Source: Patiria miniata (Eukaryota; Echinodermata; Asteroidea; Valvatida; Asterinidae). From it: a DNA stretch of 64,000 bases. This document shows, one piece after another, positions 22,101-32,800 of this stretch. The stretch lies in contig NW_024037063.1 in assembly GCF_015706575.1 (NCBI RefSeq), positions 13,578,927 to 13,642,926 of the forward strand, in the 5' to 3' direction. The notes beneath the pieces are model-generated. The model saw only the letters and a program-made list of their open reading frames with translations, ran no database searches and was not told the origin of the DNA. Made by a program: the position numbers and the translations under genes. The first letter of the stretch is position 1; each line of letters opens with the position of its first letter.

Positions 22101-25100
22101 CTCGATATTTTGGCTGGTCTCGGGTCGAGACCGGCAATATGTAGCATTTACAGCTCGATCGATTACTTTGTGATCACTTCGTTCAGTACCGTTGATACTT
22201 CAAACATTTTCTAGCCCGTAGATCATGTTGTCAACCTTGTTAACAAAGTCATAGGCCTAGTGGTTGGATCTGACTGCACGTTGGAAAGTCCCAAAGTACA
22301 TGTAAAGCTGCAGCAGTACCAGTACTGCTGCATCTCAATATTTTGCAATTTAATATTTTCTAGCTCCCATTTTTTTAAATCAGGTTTACAAGGCTTGGTA
22401 GAAGTTAAGTTCTATCATTATTTTGTTATTTATTATCCTTGGTCTCGGTCTTGAAACTTCAGGTCTCGGTCTTAGTTTCGGTCTTGGACTATTCGGTCTG
22501 GACTACAACACTGGTAACAAAATTTTAATTTCATAAGCACTGTATACTCGGTGTTGTCCAAGGGTCTGCACAACAAATTTGCAGAAGCTACTCAGTTGGG
22601 ACCTTTGAACTGCTGCACACTAGTGGAAAGGCTAAACACTCGACCACCGAGCTCGAATCTTTTATAGCACCTAGTACCACTACAATCACTATTTTGTATG
22701 ATGGAATTTTTTGTTTCGGGAGAAGTATATTCCATATTATTTTTTTCCGTTTCTTTCAACATAATTTCATTAGCTTTTGGCCAATTTTGTTCACTCTCTT
22801 AGTGCTGATGCAGAATTTCAGCATTCATAAAGAAGTTAGATTCCTTGTGTTCTCATCGGTCATTGACAACCTCGACCATCTCCTTTTCCATCTTACTGTT
22901 TCCTTCTTCTTCCAGCTCCTCCACCTCCCAAGAAGACCAGAGCAGAACTGATGAAATTCATCGATGCGGATTACTACGGTTACAGAGATGAGGATGATGG
23001 GGTTCTGGTGCCTCTTGAAATGGAACATGAAAAACAGAGTGAGTCCACTTGTTATAGATAGAGTTCAGGGGTCAATTTCATGGCGCTGCTTACCGCTAAG
23101 CAAATTATTGTACTAACCATAGCATAGAAATTTGCTTAGCTTAAGCACTATTTCACGGCTATATGTGCTAATGGTCACGCGCGCATGGAGATTTCTATTG
23201 TTACGTCACTAAGCTAAGCAAATTTTTCCTCTGAGGTAAGCCTTTTGGTGTGCTTACTGCTTATGGTCTCCATGAAATAGACGGAGGCTCTGTTAGCAGA
23301 AAATCGTGTGCCTAGCAGCGCCATGAAATTGGGCCCTGATCATAAGCCCTCACCCAAAGATTCAAGCGGAGGTCTGTGTGCATTGCACGTATTGTTCCCA
23401 CGTGCTGCAGAGTCGAGTTCAAACATTTCATAAAGGGTTAGCTTGGAAACGTGCAAGTAAAAGTGCAGCTTATTTCTTAGTGAGATAGAAGTACATTTGT
23501 ATTGGATTTTGGCTTAACCCATTAGCAACCGTACTACATTGTATTACATTGTGTTTATTCACTGTTGAATCCATAAATCCATATCGGGCTTGGGCGGTTT
23601 TGGGCGCTACAGGGAGTAATAGGCAGGGCAGTTTTGGGCGCTATGGAGATAAATGGGTTAATTAATCAGATATCACTAAAACTTGAGCAGAGTCTACGGG
23701 TTGTGCTTTATAAAACAAACATGAATGCTTAGCTATTGATGTAGTCAGACTAGCCTCCCTTGGGGATCATGAGGGCTCCATTTGCACTTGGCTTCGCCTC
23801 GGGAAAACAGATTTCAACACTGGTAAGAGAGAGTATAGTGTAAAATGGCCTTTGCATCCTTCACTTATTATAAACCCCCTATTTTGTGTTTGTTCTAGTC
23901 ATTGCAGCAGCAGTGAGCGAATGGAAGGCTAAGAAGGAGGCGGGGTTGCTAAGCGACGAGGTCACCAAGGAGCAAGAAGCTGAGGAGGATATTTACGCCA
24001 TTACACACGAGCCAGAGGTCAGTAGGACTCATTGTTGTTGAGCGACTTGCGATGGATCATAACCACATTACAAACCGGTCACAAGTAAATCACAAGTCAT
24101 TTCACAAGTCCCGCAAAAAGTAACCGGGGATGAACAGTAACCAAGGAGTAACTGATGAGTTGACTTGGGGACCGGATGACCTATGGCTGATAATCCACTT
24201 TCCAAACTTCATTATTGAAGTATCTGTATCTGTTAGCTTCTGTACAAACGCCTGGTGTGGCTATCGCGTACAGCCTCATGGTGTATGTACATGTATGAGG
24301 ATAACTGCCAGAAACACCGGGGCGAACCCCTTCTCTTAGCGATAAGTGTTTGCTGGGTTCTTTTACGTACATTTATACAACACACGGGACCTACAGCTTT
24401 ACGTCCCATCCGAAGGACGAAGCAATAATGGTTAAGTGCCTTGCTCAAGGGCACAAGTGTCCAGGCCCGGGCTTGAACCCACGCCACTGTTGCCTGTGAA
24501 ACACCAGAGCACGAGTCCAGTGTTCTTAACCGCTAGGCCATCTCACCCAGTAGACGTTCCTTGTGGTCATACTTTTCTCATTTTGTACCTAAGTGATAGC
24601 TACAAATGCAATGTTTTATCTAAAGATGTTTTCCCAAGACTTTTAAAAGGGGATGCTTGGTTTTTTTTAAGATTGTGGGTTTTCAAGAGGCAGGAGTGAA
24701 TGAGGCATTGCAGGCAAGGCTTACTGTTGAGGTCAATGCTCACATTGGACTTAATCCAATGTCATCCCGTGAACTAGTAAGAAATTAGCCGTGGTTGCAA
24801 GTCCAAAGATAGTGCAATGTGATTAGCAGGTTATCCACCAGCGATGTGAAGCAATCAATCATTAAGGTCATTCAGCAAACTTAGTGAATTTGGGATTATT
24901 TTCCATAATGTACATCATTAACAGTTGTCAGTAAGAAGGGTGGATGGGGATGGTTAAGCATCCCAACTTCACCTTGGATCTGCCCTCATGATCAAACCTA
25001 AAAGTTTGTCTGTTTATTTTGATTCCTCTATATTTCTTCTAAATTTGTTGATCGTAGTCTGAAGATGAGGAAGATTCTTCCCAGATGGAGACAGACGAAG

Positions 25101-26200
25101 GCCAGCCTCGATACGTCGCCCATGTTCCAGTACCCTCACAAAAAGAGGTAAGAAATATACACATTTGGCATGTTTTGTCTGCATTTCTGTTAAAGATGAA
25201 TAAACACTTATAAGTACAAAGGTCACACATTGATAGTTTTAGTTCAAGACAGGATTTGGATTTTGTTTCCCTAATGCATCCCTGGCAAGCCATGCAGCAG
25301 TAGAGCGTACTAATGTTGTGCAAACGCAACCTGAAACCAACCCGACCCAGAACCAACTTTGGGTCTGGTTGGGTCGGTTTTTTCCATCATTTCAGTTGGG
25401 TTAAGTCAGTTTCGAATGCATCCCTGGCAAGCCATGCAGCAGTAGAGGGTACTAATGTTGTGCAAACCCAACCTGAAACCGACCCGACCCAGAACCAACT
25501 TTGGGTCTGGTTGGGTCAGTTTTTCCATCATTTTAGTAGGGTTGGGTCAGATTCGGTTTTGCATTTGCAATTTTCGGGTCGGTTCGGTTCGGTTCGGTTC
25601 AGCCATCTTGTGAAAAACCCAAAATGAACCGAACAAAACAGTTCGGAAATACAAGCAATGCAATATTATTCAGAGATGAAACTTTTCCAATTTTAATCGG
25701 AAAAGCGACTTTTTGAATTTTCCAACGAAATTTCTGATTTTTGTATGATTTATACCACAAAATTTGTTTTTTTAGCGATTTTTACCACAATATGTGATTT
25801 TATTTAAATCATAATTTCGAAGAATAGTCGATGAAAAAGTCGATGATAACTGCACGTAAAAATCATCGCGAGCATAGTTTTTGTGTGTATATGTACATGT
25901 GTAACTGCAGAGCGACCCACATTTCGGACACGTATTTTTGGTCGGCCTATTTTCCGATTTGTTCCCTACGCCAGTTTCATTTCTGATTATTGCAGAGTCA
26001 TTTGCCCGGTACAGCGGTACCGGCTTTGATCAGTTTTGATATTCTTTATATGAACTTTCTTCTACTTTCAATCTTTGATCCATTTTTGGCAGGTTGAAGA
26101 AGCATTGTTAAGAAGAAAGAAGATGGAATTGTTAGAGAAGTACGCCAGCGAGACACTTATCCAGCAAGGAAATGAAGCCAAAACATTAATGGGTCTATAG
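19156..26200 (+). CDS. ISY1: pre-mRNA splicing factor ISY1, complete
   Basis: Coding exons: 19156-19158 (ATG only), 19866-19888, 20477-20637, 21550-21662, 21852-21969, 22916-23038, 23899-24017, 25058-25147, 26093-26200. They total 858 nt, giving 285 aa plus TAG, the same length as I recall for human ISY1. ISY1 belongs to the NineTeen/XAB2-associated part of the spliceosome (nucleus) and acts around the catalytic steps. Diagnostic peptides: [108 protein letters not shown], an acidic stretch, [20 protein letters not shown] and [14 protein letters not shown]. All introns are GT-AG with consistent phases. A hAT-like element starts 13 bp after exon 5. AATAAA at 27228-27233 is a possible poly(A) signal. 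Confidence 0.96.
20935..21350 (-). mobile_element. piggyBac-like MITE, copy B (ISY1 intron 3)
   Basis: Inverted relative to copy A: it starts TTAACCCTAACTCCCTAGGC and ends GGGCGGTTAGGGTT. The left TTAA is intact; the right flank reads TTGA. Internal CCTGCAAAATCCTCC motifs match copies A and C. Confidence 0.75.
21982..22513. mobile_element. hAT-like MITE with GGTCTCG repeats, beside the ISY1 exon 5 donor
   Basis: The ends are CAGTGTTGTAG and CTACAACACTG. The 8-bp flanks GTAACAAC (21974-21981) and GTAACAAA (22514-22521) are a near-perfect target duplication, and CAGTG ends with 8-bp duplications are typical of hAT. Both ends are packed with GGTCTCGGTCT repeats. The left duplication overlaps the last two bases of the donor GTAAGT (21970-21975). 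Confidence 0.85.
23066..23338. mobile_element. MITE in ISY1 intron 6
   Basis: The ends CAGGGGTCAATTTCATGGCG and GCGCCATGAAATTGGGCCCTG are inverted. Internal AAGCTAAGCAAAT blocks are also mirrored. No coding capacity; superfamily uncertain and no clear target duplication. Confidence 0.75.
23514..23661. mobile_element. short TTAA-flanked MITE in ISY1 intron 6
   Basis: It runs from TTAACCCATTAGC to AAATGGGTTAA. A related, more degraded copy is at 50129-50274; both share GTACTACATTGTATTACATT and GAGTAATAGGCAGGGC. TTAA plus CCC ends suggests piggyBac-type mobility. Confidence 0.7.
24266..24550 (-). mobile_element. tRNA-derived SINE in ISY1 intron 7
   Basis: On the minus strand the head reads GAGATGGCCTAGCGGTTAAG (A box) and GGGTTCAAGCCC (B box). 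The body has CTTGAGCAAGGCACTTAACC, CGTCCTTCGGATGGGACGTA and GGGGTTCGCCCCGGTGTTTC. It is a different SINE from the 12169-12454 family, though it shares the generic central motif. Confidence 0.8.
25273..25555. repeat. tandem duplication, 142-bp unit, two copies
   Basis: AATGCATCCCTGGCAAGCCA appears at about 25273 and again at 25415; GTTGTGCAAAC and GAACCAACTTTGGGTCTGGT recur with the same spacing. Units contain interleaved GGTTGGGTC and GACCCGACC, so each also folds on itself. A GGTTC microsatellite follows at about 25575-25600. In ISY1 intron 8. Confidence 0.8.
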
Positions 26201-26593
26201 CAAAAAGGGATTTTGTATTTGCTTTTTTTATTTAACAACCATCAAGTAATGTAAAGATGTACTGTCCATACTATTTCGGGGTTTTACCCTAAAAAGATAC
26301 CTAAAATACAAAATGTACTCACTTTTAAATGAACGAAAAAAATGGGGCCAAATATAGTTGTGGGGTAACAACTTAACTTTTTGTGAATTATTGGAGCCAA
26401 ATTTTATTCAGTGCGCATAAGGTAAACTGGTACCTGCCCCCTATCTGAATCAGTAATGTAAGGACTGGAACCAGTCTACTCGTCTACTAGAGCAGATCTG
26501 TTTGTGTGCAAAAGAAACCAACATGTAAGCCTGTTTTAAGTGGGTTGTTCTTTAAAAGATTAAATTTGTTGAAGAGCACGTACAGTATATCTT

Positions 26594-27139
26594 TAAAGGT
26601 AGGGTAGATCATTTGTCATTGGTGCATTTTTTGTTCGTTTGAAGCAAAAAAAGTACTCAAAATCTAAAGAAGGGTGCTTCTAAGCAGAGCTAAAACAGAG
26701 CTAAAAAACAGAGCTAAAAAAGTTTCAGCTCTGTGAGTGCTGTATATTCTGAGAAAACAATATTCTAGGATCTCGGTTTCAATTCAAAAGTTGCCGAGTC
26801 GTGTTTGAATTGCGCCTGAAATCGGCGTCCAGGACACGTTCTCATTCAGCCGATTGCAGCTATGCGATGTCACGCACTGAACCGACGAATTATAGTAACT
26901 GCACGTGCGTATGCATCGTGTCAACGCTTGCGCGCACCCATTCACGGCTTCACCGAAGTTGCCTTCTTTCATTGTTTTCTCCAAAATGACAGCATGCCAG
27001 AAAGGATAATTTCACAGGGAGTTTTAACTCCCTGTGAAATTATCCTTAAAAGTGCCATTACTATCTTCCAACCAAGTATGCTTTTCAACAATAATTTTGT
27101 CAGTTACTTTTTGGATAGCTGCAAACGATCTACTCTGCA
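26594..27139 (+). mobile_element. MITE family Z, copy 1 (3' of ISY1)
   Basis: The end TTTAAAGGTAGGGTAGATCA is matched inverted by GATCTACTCTGCAG. Its interior (AGGATCTCGGTTTCAATTCA, GACAGCATGCCAGAAAGGAT, CTTTTTGGATAGCTGCAAA) is shared with 49650-50131 and 52533-53050. This copy has a perfect 22-bp-arm hairpin at 27002-27047 that the other copies lack. It may lie inside the ISY1 3' UTR. Confidence 0.75.
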
Positions 27140-27834
27140 GTTGTGAGAAAGTGACCCCCCCACTTTATTGTCTATATTTTTTTTGTAACATTATCTGATT
27201 TACATAAATGATGATGTATCCTGTGTAAATAAAAAATGGACTCGCAGTGGAATTAGTCTTTGCTTCTGTTTAGACAATATGAATAGAGGGCCTTTTTGGG
27301 GAGCACTTTTTGGACCTTAATAGTAATAATGCCAGAGGCCAAACAATGTTTTTTAACTTGTACTTCTTCTTCTGGGAGGGATAATCTGTATTACTATATG
27401 AAGAACATGCGCTTCAAAGCATTATTTTTCATTGTACATGTATTATTCATTCCATGATGCCATTTCTAGAACCTTATATTTGATAAGTTTCTGGCTTAGA
27501 GTCTTTTGTAAATATTCCTCACTTGAATGAGAGTGCATTGTACCTTGCATACAACTTTTTGGGAAAAAATAATGTAACATGCCAAAAACACTAACTTTTT
27601 TGTGAAGTACGTGTGTTTTTGTTTGTTTTGTTCTTTCATTTAACAAAAAATAAATAAAATGCCGTATGCCTTAACTTCAACAAAAAGGTCTCATTTCATT
27701 ATCAGGTCAAAAATATACAAGAGTTATTTTTGATTGCCAGTGGATAAATATAGCAGTTTTACCGGTGTTTGATGAAGATAAGCCAATTGAAGAAGCTACT
27801 CTAGTTTTAATTATAGGATGTCGATGATATTTTG

Positions 27835-28399
27835 GGAAAGATTCCCATATCTGGCCATCACTTATCACACGCTGTGCACAAACCCTGTGAGACTGGTCTG
27901 AAAATTTGTGTTTTCTTAGGCCAAAAAAAAGTCTCCGGTTTCTGGTAAGCGCGCGCGTCGCCGTAGCCATGCGCGTCGGCAAAATGAAAAAGTTTTTTTT
28001 TCAATGAAAGATGATGTCTCAAAACCGCCAAACTTACTGGTTTGACTGAAATCCTGCTGCTGCACAATTTTAACGTGTTTTTAGATTGGGTTATGGTCGA
28101 GAATAAGCTTTATGTGGCCTCTCTGGACTCCCATATATTTGCACTAAGTTTAGTCGGGCACCATTTGCAGTCATCAGCCGACATTTGAAGCAAAAAAAAT
28201 CAGGTGAAAAAAAAAGCCGCGTCGCCACACCACTTTTTGGGCAAGCTCCATGCCAGAGACCGGAGACTTTTTTTTGGCCTTTGTATAAATACTTCAATAT
28301 TTTTCCTGCTAAATTTGTCTTTTTAGGGCATATTATCAATTATGGCTGATAGGTCACTAAAGGGAAAAATTAGTGATGGTCAGATATGGGAATATTTCC
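27835..28399. mobile_element. MITE family Y, copy 1, interrupted by element X
   Basis: The left end GGAAAGATTCCCATATCTGG and the right end CAGATATGGGAATATTTCC are inverted. The family is about 200 bp elsewhere (32307-32504, 32830-33034, 53864-54061). Here it is 565 bp because element X occupies 27919-28279. Confidence 0.85.
27919..28279. mobile_element. element X, copy 1, nested in family Y
   Basis: The ends GGCCAAAAAAAAGTCTCCGG and CCGGAGACTTTTTTTTGGCC are inverted, with further mirrored pieces such as GGTTTCTGGTAAGC. A second, about 90% similar copy is at 38721-39091. GGCC ends beside TTA/TAA-like flanks hint at Harbinger, but the duplication is not clean. Confidence 0.8.
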
Positions 28400-29017
28400 A
28401 TATTTTGGACAGTTTGAGAACCAGAAGAAACTACCCCCTCCCCCCACTAGGAATTGGAGATATATCTATACTGATTCATATTCTCGCCAATTTCAGGCTA
28501 ATGCCAATCCCATCAGCCTTTTGGAGATGTAGCAGACACAATAAGAGGGCGCTATTTGGTTTGAGTATAAAATTGTGTTCACCATAAAATCTCAAAAAGG
28601 GTTGACAGACAGCTGGCGCGAGATTGTATGCGTGTTATATTTAGTCCCTTGTTGCACTTCTCCCAGGTACTTCTCCCGGGTAGTTCCAACCACTGCCTTC
28701 AATTCAGCATGAATGTAAAATCCTGTTACTATTTTTAATAATAAAGCGTATTTACATGTATTTATAGAAGGCACGTTAACAATGGTATCGGCTCGAACCA
28801 AAGTCCCTTGGCCAAATTTAGTATCCTATTTACTGCACGCAGTTTATACATACAAACAAATTATAGTCGATTTCAAATGCCAAGAATAACAGTTTCTATA
28901 TTTAGTAGTACAAACTTCGAGACTATAAAGGGAAACGCAAACCTGGTATTGTCCCTTTTTCATGGTTTAACAATCGAAGCTGTACATTCGTTCTTGATAT
29001 GTACAACGGGGACGGTA

Positions 29018-29106
29018 TCATAATGAGTCCGACGCCTCATAAGTCCGAAATTTTGGACTTATGAGGCGTCGGACTTGTGAGGCGTCTGACTTATGAGCGG
29101 ACCCCT
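29018..29106. repeat. AAGTCCGACGCCTCAT repeat cluster (small copy)
   Basis: Units of about 16-18 bp (GTCCGACGCCTCATAA and its complement TTATGAGGCGTCGGAC) occur in both orientations and form a hairpin. The same units build the larger cluster at 45415-46155. Confidence 0.75.
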
Positions 29107-29699
29107 GTACAACATACCTGCATGACACTGCTGAGAATTTATTTAATTTCGGAACATTTGTAATTTTGTTTTGAGATTGAGAAGAATTTTTGAGATGACT
29201 ACTGCATGTAACCATAAAGCATGTAAACTGACTAAAAACCTGTAATTCTGCTGTTCATTTTCTTGTGACTTTGCAAAATATAGGCTGATAACTCACAAAG
29301 TCACTAGGCAATAATATGTGACTTGACAAATTCAAGTTACCTGATACAATGTTCCTTGCTCTATGCAACGGGACAAGTAGGACAAGTACGGGTCACGTAC
29401 GTACGTGCATCGTCACATGCAGCGTTTCCATAAAAGTCTACCTGCATCGAAATTACATATTCATGACACGCTCGAATGGTCTAGAAATTATAAAGTACAT
29501 GTACTTGAACACCTAAAATCGAAATGAATTGGGAGGGCTGAGAATCCCTTAATCTGTAGACTCTACTTCGGAAGGATTTTTGACCAGTTTCAGGTCCGCC
29601 CTTTCGATGTTTATTTATCGGGGTTCTGTTGTGAGAGGGCGAGGGGTTTTTTCTATTTATTATGTAAATACCCAGCTGGCGATTTCTAATACGTCATCA

Positions 29700-29881
29700 G
29701 CACTTTGGGGCAGTGTCCGGTCACGTGAGGCGAATGGTGCCGTGCCATTGGTCACGCCCACATTTCAGCCGGCCAGCCGGCTATAAGCTATTTGCTTATT
29801 CATTCATTGAGTCGTTCATCGTGCGTGTGTCATCACGCGAAAAATTGCGTAGCTGGGCTTACGTGCTTTTTACTGTCCAAC
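29700..29881 (+). promoter_or_regulatory. HDHD5 promoter-proximal region
   Basis: Upstream of the HDHD5 start lie an inverted CCAAT box (CCATTGG near 29742), a GTCACGCCCA box and CTATAAGC near 29780. The start codon itself sits in CAACATGGCTGCC, which resembles the YY1 motif often found at initiator regions. The transcription start was not determined. Confidence 0.4.
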
Positions 29882-32800
29882 ATGGCTGCCGCCGCACGAA
29901 GCCTTCAGAGAATTTTACCCCGAAATTGTTCCCATTTAAAAAGTTGTATCAGTGTTTTCAATCACCCCAAGCGATTCTTCAGTATACGAACCGAGGTGAG
30001 TGCCGATTTATTCTCTTTGAAACCGATTAGCTTGGTTTGTTTTTGCCTAAATGTGTTGGATTGTGGCCGGCTATAAATTAATTTGAAGCTTCCATTATTT
30101 GCGACAAAAACAACGAGGGGCAAAGAGCCGGCCTGCCACAGACGGTGCACCATACAGCACCGTGCCGTGTGGGGGATCGGTATTTGGGGGATCTGGTACT
30201 GGTTGGCCCGCCGCGTGGTGGACTAAAGTGGGACCGGTCACCCCTGTTCCTTGCTCTATGGTTAACATGCGTGATGCAGGAAAGGGAGGGGGTCGGGGAA
30301 AGTGTGTGTGTGGGGGGGGGGGGACATCTTGAATGACGTTTATTAAAATAATATAATGACCATTTTTTAAAAACCAATTTGTTTTGGAAAAGATAATCCC
30401 AAATTATAAACCAAAGAAATTTGGAATTGTTGTCTCCTTTGCTTTAGTTCTGTGCTATTATTACGCTTTCGAGTCAACTCGTACCTTGGGCTACTCGTAC
30501 CTTGGACAACTCGTACCTTGGACAACTCGTACCTTGGACATCTCGTACCTTGGATAACTCGTACCTTGGACAACTCGTACCTTCCATTAAGACGACTCGT
30601 ACCATCAGAATAAAAAGTAGAGTACACTGTACGTGCGTGACTTAGTGTGTGGTTCCTTGACTCCGAAACGATATGATTCTTTTCAAGTCAAAGTTAATTT
30701 CTATCTCACAGAACCACATTCAAGATCTATGGCTTTGCCAGGCAGCATGATTTTCCGCATTGGGCCTGGCGGGCCGGCCTCCGAGGGCGCAGGCCGGCCG
30801 CTTCCGAGTCACCGGCATCGGTACCGCGCACGACCGACCGCTGCTCGCGAGCTGCGCGGCGCGCACGGCAGTGCCATTCTGTTTTTAATGGATAAGTTAA
30901 GATAGATTGAATTTTACAGTGGAGAAACTTCAGATGCGGATTTGGTGTAATTGGAAATATTTGTCAGTCCAAGATTCACGTCTTATCATTTTTGCGGGAA
31001 AAAAAAAAGTAGTTCAGGCGATTATAGGGATCAATAATAGGAAAAATGTTGCAACCTGACGCCACTTTTTTCTTCATATATATATATCATCTCAATGATG
31101 GTCATTCATTGCAAAAATAATGGTAAGACGTGAATCTTGGATAAAAACATCAGTTCCATAATATTTTCACGTAGCCTAAGTCTCTAAACGTAACGGCAGA
31201 CTGCATCAATGTCACCATGCACAGACGTCCATATTGACCGGTCAGCGCGGCGCAAGAACCGTGTCACTTTGCACGGATGCCGCGTGGCATGCCGCGCACA
31301 CAGTAAGCTGCCGCGGCCGGCTTCGCGCTAAATAAATTCCTCTTTTTTGGGGGGAAAGAGAGCCCATACCAAAAAGAGATTCACCTTTTTTTTAATAAGC
31401 AGTCCACTTTCAATGAGTTACGGTCCACTTTATTCAGCCTCGGATCATTATCCTGATTGACGGTACGACTTGACTTACGCGTGATGGTACGAGTCGTCTT
31501 AACTGAAGGTACGACTTGCCAAAGGTACGAGTTGTCCAAGGTACGACTCGGTATAATGACTTCGAGTTGAAGGTACGAGTTGTCCAAGGTACGAGTTGCC
31601 CAAGGTACGAGATGACCTGTTACCATTATTACTAGTAGTTGTTCTAATTAGATTATCGGAAATAAGAAACCGTCTCAGAAAAGTGTGGAATAGGCCTCCT
31701 ATATTTATTTTGTGCAAAAACAATAAATGTTGACACCTCTGTACATTGATGATGATATCAAAGCAAATTGTGTTAACATTTTTAATATAAAGGCAGAGCT
31801 AAATATATAAAAAAAAACACAGAAATTGTCACATGTTAATTAAAAATATGCACAAGGGCAGTAATCCTAGTATGAGGCTCACGCGGAGCCTCTTAGTTCT
31901 AGGAGTACAATTTGAAAACCAAAATGGCTATAATAAGTATTTCTATTTTTTTCAGGAACCTTTGTCCATATAAAATGTATGTATGACTATGGCTCAGAGT
32001 TTGTGAGGAAAATGTTAAGATTTTTTTTATAATTTAAATAAAGAAACCTTCAATTGATCAAAACCAATGACACAAACATTCAAGAGGTAAAATGAAAGAA
32101 ACGTAAAAAAATTAGGATAATTTCAATATTACTCTAATTGATGAGTGCTAAATTCCAGGACTAGTCATTTTTTTAATATGCATTTGGCAACAATGCAAAA
32201 CAAAATTACCCATTCAATTTGCCCATCATTTTTTGTTAAGGAGAGTTTAAAGATATATATGCCTTTTCTTCATTTGTTCAATGGAGAATAGGTCTAATTC
32301 TTTTTTGGAAAGATTCCCATATCTGGCCATCACTTATTTGTCCCATAAATGACCTATCAGCCATCAGAAAGTGATAATATGTCCTAAAAAGTCACAATTA
32401 GCAGTGACAAATTTTGAATTTTTACTGAGAAAACACTTTTCAGACCAGTCCCATGGGGTTTAGGCACAGGGTGAAGAGTGATGGCCAGATATGGGAATCT
32501 TTCCCTTTTTTTTTGTTAGCATTTGGAATCCCCACTTAAAGTGTGCCTGTTTTCCCACAGCTTCACTCCAAACATCCTCCATTTGGGATACTGTTTGACA
32601 TCGACGGCGTTATAGTCCGTGGCAAGCGTATCTTGAACGAGGCCGTGGAAGCATTTCAGAAGCTCTCTGATGGGGAGGGTCATTTGCGCGTACCCGTGGT
32701 CTTCGTGACAAACGCTGGGAATAAGCTGCGGCAAAACAAGGCAAAACAGCTCACCGAGTGGTTGGGAATAAAGGTAAGCCAAAAATAACTTCTTCTTTTT

